From Bradysia coprophila (Eukaryota; Arthropoda; Insecta; Diptera; Sciaridae): a DNA stretch of 64,000 nt. The translations under genes were made by a program, and so were the position numbers. Below are positions 45,672-55,151 of the stretch, one piece after another. Below the pieces are notes generated by a model that saw only the letters and a list, made by a program, of their open reading frames with translations, ran no database searches and had not been told where the DNA came from. The number at the start of each line of letters is the position of its first letter. Positions within the stretch are counted from its first letter, which is position 1. Location: NCBI RefSeq assembly GCF_014529535.1, contig NW_023503423.1, forward strand, positions 2,962,473 to 3,026,472, read 5' to 3'.

Positions 45672-45827
45672 CCAACGCACTTCAAGCAAAAGTGCTATTA
45701 ATGACAGCTGCCAAATAGAGTACTATTTTGTATGAAATTTTATCCCCACTCTTTTTACAGTGTAAAATTTCGTATGGAGCACTGTCAAGTTTCAGTACCC
45801 TATCCACTTTTGCTTGAAGTGCGTTGG
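45672..45827. mobile_element. MITE, CCAACGCACTTCAAGC family, copy 2 with 5-bp duplication
   Basis: A 156-bp element with perfect CCAACGCACTTCAAGCAAAA ends and ATGAA on both sides (45667-45671, 45828-45832). About 95 percent identical by eye to 43013-43164. Confidence 0.9.
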
Positions 45828-45944
45828 ATGAACCTATTTTTCAGTTCTACGTGACATGGTATCGTGACTTTGTATGAATCTGAGAAGCAAAAGACTTTGA
45901 TTTTACGTGTATTTGTGTAGTGACTTTTCTGTTCACTGGGTGAC

Positions 45945-46380
45945 GATTCTAATACGTTCATAACTCCAAACATTTGTAACTTGACAGTTGCGTGGATTGT
46001 ATACATAAGAACTGTCAAGTTACGAATTCTTAAAGTTACGAATGCTTTGAGAATCTACACCCTGGGCGTCGATTCTCGAAACACTCCTAACATTTGTTGT
46101 ACGCCCTGGGCGCCGATTCTCGTGAATTTGAGAATTCGTAAATCGACAGTTGTCACCTTAAAGGTTACGAATCGTATGAACCACTCTTAGCTTTATGGCG
46201 ACAACTGGCAAGTTACGAATTCTTAAATTTACGAGTATGGGCACCCTGGGCCTCGATTCTCGAAACATTCATAACTTTAAGAATTTGTAACTCGACAGTT
46301 CCTGTGGTTTTTGATACACACAACTGTCAAGTTACGAATATTTAGAGTAACGAATGCATGAGAATCGAAGTCCTGTACCA
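45945..46380. repeat. cluster of inverted and direct short repeats
   Basis: GTAACTTGACAGTT / AACTGTCAAGTTACGAAT pairs occur twice, and CCCTGGGCGTCGATTCTCGA-like text four times (about 46057, 46107, 46247, and eroded at 46370). It looks like two nested copies of one hairpin element. Non-coding. Confidence 0.65.
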
Positions 46381-46434
46381 TGACTTTGCGGAGCAGTTTT
46401 CTTTGGAAAATTTGTCTCGCAAACATGTCGTATT

Positions 46435-46555
46435 TAGGCCAAAAACACGCGAGCGAATTTGAGTTGATAGGATCGACAATAATGCTGCACTTTCCATTGA
46501 CAATGTGAAACACAGCCTATCAACGTAAAATTACTCCTGTGTCTTCGGCTTTACC
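46435..46555. mobile_element. diverged hairpin MITE (CACGCGAGCGAATTTGAGTT)
   Basis: GCCAAAAACACGCGAGCGAA at left and TTACTCCTGTGTCTTCGGC at right are weakly inverted, and the whole resembles 38583-38712 in length and order. Divergent copy. Confidence 0.45.
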
Positions 46556-46815
46556 CATACTAACAATGAAATCAATCTGAATAGGACAAATATTTGTAGT
46601 CAAACAAAAACCATTTATATTTAACGCCCCGGTGTAGACTTCTCTTTAACGAAGCACTTACTGCCCTTAAGAATCTGGTGAATAGAAGAACATTTTGCCA
46701 ACATTGCAGCTCGAACGAGTCGATGAAAGTCGTGAAAGGAGAAATTTTTTGCTCAGACCTCTTCAGTATCTAAGCACCCACCTAACTGTAACGTTCAGTA
46801 TTCTAAAGCTTGAAA

Positions 46816-47562
46816 ATGAACTTCACGACCATTTGTGTGATTTTATGCGCAATTGCGCTAGGCTTTTCGTTCAATGTTGTAAACTCTGCCAAATCTCCAC
46901 ATCCACCGACTTTTGCAAATGTGAGTTTAAAATCGAGATATTTTCACAATAATTTAGACAACGCCACGCCGTTTAACGCGTATGCGAATCTTTGCAGTCT
47001 TCTTCTGGTTTCGACTTTGTCAATTTCGAGAAGCTGTTGTACTTGCAATACTACAGATTGGAAGAGAACATTACCGAACATTCATGGCAAAAGTGCAATC
47101 GAACATATAGGGTGCCGGGTCGCGAAGGATTCGACATGTTTGAAAATGTTGAAACTACAGACATGTTGAAACATGTGAACCGAACACATAAATGTCTGAT
47201 GGACTGTACAATGCGTGAAATGGGCGTCGTAAGTATTACAGTTATTCTCGAACGATACAAAACCGCTTTTCAACGCGCATCATTATGTAACTGCAACGCA
47301 GATAACTGACGATGGACTTAACGTGGCCGAGTACATGTTGCAGATCGAGAAACTTCGGCTCAATTACACATTGTTCGACAGAAATGAAAAATCAATCGAA
47401 ACGAGACAGATCATATCGGATGTGATCAATAACCAAACGATTCGTTTCCTCGCTCATGATAGATGCTGGCGTCTGGCCAATCAAACGGTACCACATACCG
47501 ATTCAAACGTTTGCTACGAGCTCATCAAATTGAGCCTCATATACATATATATAAATCTATAA
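46816..47562 (+). CDS. odorant-binding-protein-like secreted protein (PBP/GOBP)
   Basis: Exons 46816-46920, 46998-47228 and 47302-47562 (introns 77 and 73 nt, all phase 0), 198 residues. It opens with a signal peptide (MNFTTICVILCAIALGFSF). Then come the family landmarks: first Cys in WQKCNRTY, the diagnostic second and third Cys as KCLMDCT (C-x3-C), followed by the MREMGVITDDGLN helix turn, then Cys in DRCWR and VCYEL. Such proteins carry small hydrophobic ligands in sensillar lymph or other secretions. The sixth cysteine expected about nine residues after VCYEL is missing: the frame ends in LIYIYINL encoded by an AT-rich (TATA)n stretch. The C-terminus may therefore be altered, or a last exon lies elsewhere. 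The gap between Cys4 and Cys5 is longer than in classic members. Confidence 0.75.
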
Positions 47563-47589
47563 CATATATAGAACAAATATATAAGTATG

Positions 47590-47742
47590 GGTCTGTTCCA
47601 AGGCCATATGAATTGTCAAATTACTGTCAAATTTCATACATAGAATGTCTCATCAATATTTGTATGAAAACCGATCTCTGTGGATGAAATCGTGTTCGTT
47701 CGGCTAATCAAAATTTGTGCTTACAGTTACTTGGAACAAACC
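47590..47742. mobile_element. possible short MITE (GTCTGTTCCAAGG / CTTGGAACAAAC)
   Basis: Only the tips are inverted, and the interior is unpaired apart from TTTGTATGAAA patches. Similar tips (AGGTTTCTTCCAAGG) bound the element at 58052-58238. Confidence 0.35.
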
Positions 47743-47951
47743 TATTAGCGCACGTATTTGACAGAATCATATTACGATCATGTTCAGTAGGATTCTGTGT
47801 GTTAGTTACAGGTTGATGTGGCTTTGCATAAAATTTATGAACACTTTCACTAACAGTAGATAAAATTTTGATACTAACACGCTAGTAAATTGGGGTTTTG
47901 CACACACAATGTGTTGCCGAAACTCACATCCAGTGCGCAAAACAACCCCAT
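47743..47951. other. 3' flank of the odorant-receptor gene
   Basis: May contain the short last exon of the receptor on the minus strand (an AG followed by TATCAAAATTTTATCTAC and a stop near 47850). Not firm enough to annotate. Confidence 0.3.
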
Positions 47952-47952
47952 T

Positions 47953-49690
47953 TACCAACTAGTCAGCAAAATAGCTAATACCTTCATAAAAGTTCCTAAG
48001 TTCATTGGATATATCAAGATCACTAGTTGTTGCGGCTGTTTTAACACTTCACCCATGATGAGAAAGTATTTTTTGCCTGATTCAGCTCGCTCGATCCAAT
48101 TTGACTCAAATAAGCAGTAAGATAATCGGTTGCTCGCAACGGTAATTTCGTTTGCTAGGTATGTAACCAAAAAAATGTCAAAAATTCCATACAGCAACAT
48201 GCTAGCATACATTTCTGTTTGAAGAATATTCTCCGTCGAAGCCTAAATTGAGATGAGATAATATTTTGATGACTGTCGCTATTCCAGGATTAACTCACAA
48301 AGGCTAAGCAATAGGCTGAAGCACAAATACAAATGCTGCTGGTGGTGATTTGACCCAAAAATAATGCTGAGAAACAGGACCTGCATCGTTCAATTGTTCT
48401 GTTCTCGGATGAAATTCACAGTTTAATTGGAAATCGATTTTCGAATGTTGAATATCGTACTCGGCCAATTTACGGTGAGCTTTTATTAGAACAATTAAGT
48501 CTTCATCAAACATACTTCGTTGCGAAACTATAAAATTCTTCTGGTTCTGGGATCTTGTCCCGTCAGTTTTCTTTCCCATTCCTAATTTTCTGACTTTATT
48601 TCCCAGCAATTCGTACTCAATGGAATAATTCAGCATGATGTACCAAACTAGTGGTGTAAATAAGTTCGCTATGACGTACAAGGGAGTTTGCAGTGACAAG
48701 AACATATACGCCAACCAATAGATGATTTCTGAATCGTTCCACGATAAACTGACAAGCATTCTACCATTACACCCGTTTTTGCATTCACTCAATAAAAGCA
48801 TTCTACCATTACACCCGTTTTTGCATTCACTCAATAAAAGCACTTTACCATTACACCCGTTTTTGCATTCACTCAATAAAAGCATTCTACCATTACACCC
48901 GTTTTTGCATTCACTTTATAAAAGCACTTTACCATTACACCCGTTTTTGCATTCACTTTATAAAAGCACTTTATGCTGAAAATAGGCAATCCTCCGTCGC
49001 CAGAGAAAATTGGCAGTACTATGAGTAAAGCAACCATTATGAAGAAAGCCAAACAGTACAGACGTATGAATCGCACGAATTTTTCTATTTTTCTGTTCAT
49101 TCGCTCATATTCTTCACGATTTTCAATTGAGTGAACAACGATCTGATCAAATAAAAATGCGAGAATCTCTGGTTTCTTGAAGAGAAGATACAAAAATTTC
49201 ACATATACTACTGAAGCTATAATTGTTTCCTGCACTGAAAAAATGGATTCAGTTCGAGCGGTACATAGAAAAACTCGGGAAATCGGGGTCAAAGTTAGCT
49301 GCTTGTTTGGGATCCCCAAATATCTCAGGCATTTTTCCAGACCCAGAAAAAAGTTCTTCCATAAAACGTCGGCAATGAATGAAGCTTTCAACCAAAACAA
49401 ACCCGTATGAGAAGGCTGCAAACAAATGCAAAGATTTAGAGGATTCAAACGGCGATAGGTAACAATGAATCGTCGTGCTTTACACGTGTAGTGGAAGTGA
49501 CAACAAAGCGAAATATCTTTTCTTTGTCTTCCAGCTGTGAAACGTCTTTTATGATTTTGCGGTGCATGAATGAAGACCACCGCAGAAGGTTGTTTAAGAG
49601 TCCATTTTATCCGATTCCGTTTACCAAAAGTGCAGCGCTTGCGGCGCTGAGAGAAGCATTTAATGGATCGCACTGACGTGCAGTGGAACA
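47953..49690 (-). pseudogene. odorant receptor (7tm_6), damaged or unusually spliced
   Basis: Minus-strand pieces in order: an N-terminal region near 49250-49690, a membrane block at about 48990-49230 (ETIIASVVYVKFLYLLFKKP ... RLYCLAFFIMVALLIVLPIF), a second at 48440-48756 (SEIIYWLAYMFLSLQTPLYV ... LIVLIKAHRKL), ITTSSICICASAYCLAF before a good GTGAGT donor near 48297, and a C-terminal exon at 47990-48240 (NEITVASNRLSYCLFESNWI ... MNLGTFMK then GT). These follow the insect odorant-receptor layout of membrane helices and the short 3' exons. Frames do not join cleanly: the first two blocks are separated by a 42-bp minisatellite read in two frames, and the FLGQITTSS block needs another frame change. 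So it is either a pseudogene or a gene whose splicing is not apparent. Odorant receptors are heteromeric ligand-gated channels with Orco in olfactory neurons. Confidence 0.6.
48758..48973 (-). repeat. 42-bp minisatellite inside the odorant-receptor coding region
   Basis: Units begin at 48758, 48800, 48842, 48884 and 48926, followed by a partial copy, consensus ATTCTACCATTACACCCG.... Because 42 is a multiple of three, each unit adds 14 codons. One frame reads CFYKVNAKTGVMVK and another LLLSECKNGCNGRM. Two unit types differ at CTCAATAA versus CTTTATAA, which decides whether the first frame stays open. Confidence 0.95.
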
Positions 49691-50559
49691 TTTGAATTTT
49701 ACCAACGCGGATGAATTGCGTTTGACTTGAATTATTTTCAGTGAAGATTTTGAATTATTTTTGAATTCGCTTTTGTGGAATAAATGTTTTTTGTGTTATC
49801 AATTCTGTGACACCACTTGTGTCTGACTTTTATTTTTAAAAAAAATTCTGACTTCAACAAGAGCTAAATCCACACTTTTACATGGTCGTTAGATGCTAGA
49901 TGATGTCTGTTACTCCGGTTGAATACATCTATCTATTTCTCACTGCTGATTGACAGGTTGGGCTGAGCACTTAAATTAGCACAAATTGTAAAACCTGGTA
50001 AAAATAAAAGTTTCAGAGGAGTATCGAGCTAGTTTCCGAGGGGGAAACCACTGTCCAAAAGGATGGCAAATCCATGTCTTATTCCTTTCAATTACCGGAT
50101 TAATTCCGTTTTGGCGGATTTTCAGGATTTTCACTTTAATTCCTATTAATTCACGATACTTTCTGTTACTATCCAATTCAATGTCTACTTTTTGGAAACG
50201 ATTTTCTAAAAAATTTCTTTATTTCCATGGAGTAGTCATGCCAGAATGGGTCATTTTCGGTTATACCTCACAATCCGAGGTTTTTGAATCAAAACCCTCG
50301 GTGCCTTCGGTGTGCTATTTTTTAGTAATTTTTCAGGAACTTTATACTCGTTTTAACCAAAAAAAAATTGTTGACGAAATGTTCGCAAAAGCATCGAGGC
50401 TATGGCTCTGTGGAAGCTCTCGTTGGTTTTCGGCTTGTCAAAAATCGTTTTTACAGTACGATGGAATAGACCCACACGAATACGAACCACTGTGAAAAGA
50501 TATATCACAATCAATGACAAAAACATGCATTGACGACCACTATGAGCTTCAATCACGGC
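49691..50559. other. gene-free stretch
   Basis: A 104-codon plus frame at 50181-50495 contains the AGCTCTCGTTGGTTTTCGGC text that recurs, reversed, at 63480-63520 and in part at 59320, so it is repeat-derived. Nothing coding is supported. Confidence 0.45.
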
Positions 50560-52243
50560 CGAGTAAAGTTAACCAGGCAGGATCGCTTGATTTGACTGTA
50601 GACCTAAATAAATTGTCTATAATTAAGAGTGATATCGCCAAATCTTCAGGTGATTGGGAAACAAGCGGTCTCCGATTTTAATGAGTGATAGCTCGTTGAG
50701 TTCGTCTTTCAATTATAGGAAACACGTGTCTTTCACTTTTTCTTAAAAAAATTTGTTTTCTGTGAAAAGCGCTCAAAAGTGAAGACATGCCAGAGGGTAC
50801 CGAAAACAGTTTTTCGGCAATAACTCAAGAAAAAATTATTTTAAATTATTGTAATGTTGTACAATTGTCGGCCTTGAGAAGACCTACAGTTAGAGTATAC
50901 GCACCGCTTGGTGCTAGTTGATCCACAAGAACGGAACTGAGTATGGGGTGTTGCAGCTGGCCTCACCCACTATCGTTGCACATATAAATGAACCCAGTAC
51001 TTTTGGGCTGCAAGCCTACAGAAGTCTTGAAAAAAAAGTTGGGGCCAAAATGTAGATTTTTTCCTTCTTTCTGAGGGCCCAACTGCCAGAAGAGCATCTG
51101 GAACGGTACTACGGCAATCATTTTTTATTGTCTACTATTCTTTCACCTTATCAATAGAAAAACGCTTCGCTATGTCGCGAATATATCAGATCCACTATTA
51201 GTAATATCAAGAGAAAAATCATTAAAGTTTTCTCCGAGGATTTTAGTCAAATAAAGTGTTAGCGTATAGCAAATGACCTCAGGACTACGGAACAGTAATT
51301 AGTTTTTCAATTGGACCAATATTTGCTACGTGACAGGAGTTTGGAAAACCGTTTGCTCCCACTTGATCGTATCGGTTTTCCAAACTCCTGTCGCGTAGCA
51401 AATATTGGTCCAATTGAAAAACTAATTACTGTTCCGGACTCCTGAGGTCATTTGCCATACGCTAACACTTTATTTGACTAAAATCCTCCGAGAAAAATGT
51501 AATAATTTTTCACAAGAATTACTAACACTGGATATGTTGTAACGACCTATATTCGAGTCAAAGTGAAGTGTATACGGTAAGGGAATAGTAGACGATACAA
51601 AATTACTCACGTAGAACTGTTCCAGACAGAAGGAAAAAATCTACATTTTGGCACCAACTTTTTTTTCAAGACTTCTGTAGGCTTGCAGCCCAAAAGTACT
51701 GGATTCATTTATATGTGCAACGATAGTGGGTGAGACCAGCTACAACACCCCATGCTCAGCTCCGTGGTACATCGAAGCTGCAGAAATGGCGGACTCTCCG
51801 AACATTCACTATATTTCTAGTCATAACTCTAGTGGATCAACTAGCACCAATCGGTGCCTATACTCCACCTGTAGGTCTTTTCATGGCCGACATTCGTTCA
51901 ACATTACAACAATTTAAAATAATTTTTTCTTGAGTTATTGCCGAAAAACTGTTTTCGGTACCCTCTGACATGTCTTCACTTTTGAGCGCTTTTCAAAGAA
52001 AACAATTTTTTTTAAGAAAAAGTGAAAGACACGTGTTTCCTAGAATTGAACGAGCTATCCAACGAGCTATCACTCATTAAAATCGGAGACCGCTTGTTTC
52101 CAAAGTTAAAAAAATCACCTGAAGTTTTGGCGATATCACTCTTAATAATTAATTAATTCAACTTTTGTCAGTGTTTATTTTCATTCAGTGTATTTGACTT
52201 TTCAAAAATTAACCGCTCCTGCCTGGTATATTTTACTCTGCCA
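50560..52243. mobile_element. 1.7-kb foldback element with arms of about 0.8 kb
   Basis: The right half is the reverse complement of the left nearly throughout. GTTAACCAGGCAGGATCG opens the left arm and CGCTCCTGCCTGGTATA closes the right. The centre near 51350-51385 has GTTTGGAAAACCG / CGGTTTTCCAAAC around a loop of about 25 bp. Arms match at well over 90 percent by eye. No transposase. Tip resembles 5812-5966. Confidence 0.9.
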
Positions 52244-52487
52244 TGGCTACAATCAACAATCTGACCACTCTGACACATGTGAGCCTAAAAAATGACAGTA
52301 CATTTTGGTTCGGAGTTCGGAGAGTTTTTGTTTTGAAGAAATGTCACAAATGTCGTTCGTTGGAAACAAAATGGCTGCGAACTTGTTGTATTAGGCTACA
52401 GTCATTCACATTTTTCTGGATGCAAAAACGAACTTAAATTCACCTTCGTTAATTTGAAAGTGTTACAAAATTAAAATCGATTCGGAA
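52244..52487. promoter_or_regulatory. 5' flank of the second ZAD zinc-finger gene
   Basis: Only about 245 bp separate the foldback element from the ATG at 52488, so the promoter must be short or borrowed from the element. No TATA box seen. Confidence 0.3.
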
Positions 52488-54859
52488 ATGGATGCAGACT
52501 ATCAATTAGACATTGATGTGCATAAAATGTGCAGATGCTGTTTGACGGCTGATGAAAAAGACCTGAAAAACATCTTCTGCTATGACATTTTGGACGGCGC
52601 TATTGTTGACTTTCCCAAAATTTACAAAAATGTTACAGACATTGAGGTAGGAATTGTGGATATCGAAGGAGTGTGTGTGTGTGTCCGTATTCATGTTGCA
52701 ATTCATTTTAGACCAAAAAAGACGACAAACTACCGCAAGGTATTTGCTCCACTTGTAAAGCAAAGGCCAGCGAATTTCATTTGTTCAAGCAACGATGCAT
52801 AAACTCGAACAATTTGCTGTGTAAGATTTTGGATGTTCCCATTCCTGTTAAGTCGTTGGAAAAACCATCTCAAACGGATAGGGCTACACAATCGATGGTT
52901 TGTGAAACTACGGCTCAAGGAACACAAACTATTGAAACGGTTGAATCGAAACGAGTGAACCAACAACAACAAATCGACTATGTCGACAGACGGGAAAGTA
53001 AGACTGCAGTGAAAATGATTGATACGCGCGCCGTCAAACATGAAGTGGAAGCAGAACTCGAAGAAGACTTTGTCGATCAGGAAGCTGTAGAAGTGGACGA
53101 CTATGTCTTAGATTACGAGTGCGAGTCAGAGTATCTGTCACCAGACAATATGTATGTCATCGGTGATGATGGCTCTCCCATCGAAGACAACGGAGATCCG
53201 TTCATCGACACGATTGAATACAAAATCGAAGGATTGGAAAACGATCAAATCCAAGTTCTGGAAAGTATGGATGCGACTGAGACCTACAGCATCGTCGAAC
53301 CGACTAAATTTCCCGCACCAAAACGATTAAAAAAGTCGGTCGAAACGTGCAACATTTGCAAAACGAAAGTCAAAACCAGCCTCCTCAAATCGCACCGGAA
53401 TTTACACCAACGTACGTTACCGACGATACTCGACTCGATTCCGTATTTTCGGTGTGGTCGATGCAAAACCGTTTTCTCCGAAATATCTCACCTGGAAAGT
53501 CATTTTGTCAATGGCAGCTGCTCCTCGTACGAAGACGAGCCGAACTGTACCGATTATCAGTATCTGGAAGACTTTCCGGAATGTGACACTGAAGAAGGAG
53601 GGGAATTTTCTGGATGCCGAACGCTTCGTCTCTGTTCGGTTCTGCAAACATCGGACGATACGTTTACCTGTGAGCTGTGCTTCAATTTCACCAGTTCAAG
53701 CGTTCATGACATTCTCGTGCATTGCGTCAAGCACTTCAGTAATGACAAGGAGAACAACGTCGTCTATTACGACGAAACAATGCCCGGTCCACACAGATGT
53801 GGCGTATGTCAATTGAATCAATCGTCCTTGTCTGCCGCGCTGCGCCATGTCTTCTTCCATCTATCGTCGTTTATCTGCCCGCACAAAGATTGTGACGACA
53901 AATTTGCCGATTTCAAATCGCTCAACGTACACTTCGACCAGTGCCATATGCAGAAAGAAAGTGTTAACAATCAACAGTGCATGCACTGCGGTTACATTGC
54001 GGGAAATTATCAAGCCTTTCGACAGCATCAGTGGAGGGAGTGCGAAAAGAAAATCCATCGATGTGAAGTATGCGGTAAGTTGTGACTGTTGATGCTAAGA
54101 TGTGAGAGATGGGCACGTCATTCATATCAATTTCGAGTACGAGGATCTCGCTCACCGAACACTTTCTGTGTGTTTGCGAGATTCCCCGTTAGAAGGGATT
54201 CTTGAACAGTGCGAAATTCTCCTCTAGAAGGGGATCTCACACGAACCGAGACGGCGTGTTCCCCGACATCTCAATTCCCATTTTTTTTGCAGACAAGAAA
54301 TTCTTTCACAAAACATCTCTGTCGATGCACATGAAATACCATTTGGAGGCGAAATATGCGTGCGAAGAATGCAACAAAACGTTTTCACAGTCGTGCGACT
54401 TGAAGGTGCACCGTCGTATCCATACTGGAGAGAAACCGGTATAACTGACAGCGAATCAAACCGTATCCAGTTCACTAAATTGAAAAAATTCTTTGCTTTC
54501 AGTACAAGTGCGAGCACTGCGACAAATCATTCCGATCGATAAGTAACAGGTATGACGTGACCGCAATGACTATGTTCGTTCACACTAACAATGAACCCAA
54601 AAACTTTCGCAGAAAGGATCACATGAGCACCCATCGAACCGACAAACTGTTCACCTGCGAAATCTGTTCACAAACATTCAAATCGGAACGCACGCTACGA
54701 GGCCACTATCCCATTCACAATGCTACCAAGAAATTTCAGTGCACTCAATGCAACAAGTCTTTCCATCGCCGGTTCCATTTGACGTTGCACTTGAAAAGTC
54801 ACGAGAGAAAGGATTATCGAGTTGTCAGCACATCGCCGTCGGCTAAAGTTAAGGCGTAG
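52488..54859 (+). CDS. ZAD C2H2 zinc-finger protein (paralogue A)
   Basis: Exons 52488-52646, 52712-54074, 54293-54438, 54503-54549 and 54613-54859, all GT-AG with matching phase, 653 residues. The ZAD is split across exon 1 and 2 (MCRCC at residue 14, GICSTCKAK after the join). A long acidic middle follows (EVEAELEEDFVDQEAVEVDD), then irregular fingers (CNICKTKVK, FRCGRCKTVF, FTCELCFNF, HRCGVCQLN, FICPHKDCDD, CMHCGYIAG), and a C-terminal run of regular fingers: HRCEVCDKKF across intron 2, YACEECNKTF, YKCEHCDKSF across intron 4, FTCEICSQTF, FQCTQCNKSF. The order and the phrase CTDYQYLE match the convergent gene at 55152-57596, so the two are duplicates. Nuclear, presumably a sequence-specific regulator. 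Targets unknown. Confidence 0.92.
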
Positions 54860-55151
54860 CATGTAACATTGTACCATAATGCTGTAACATCTTGTGTGTA
54901 AGCTAGTTAATAATATCAAATAGTCAATCGAGAAAGTGTTGCATTTTCAAGGGATGACTAGAGGCCGAATGCGGGTTTCCTGGGAAAGGATGTTCCGACG
55001 GTTATTGGTCCGTTGGCACAACAATAATGACACCTTCCTTAAGATTTGCCGATTTATTTACACAGCTTTTCGATCAGCAAATCACCTCAATCCGCAGCAG
55101 CGAAACAACATCGATAAATTAACAATTGAAGTCCTAGAATTATCCATTCAC
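54860..55151. other. shared 3' intergenic region of the ZAD pair
   Basis: About 290 bp between two convergent stop codons. The 112-codon frame crossing it is an antisense shadow. No AATAAA close to either stop was noted. Confidence 0.5.

Noticed and set aside
50181-50495. 104-codon plus frame
   Set aside because: Contains a dispersed repeat (AGCTCTCG..TTTTCGGCTTGTC) shared with 59330 and 63490.
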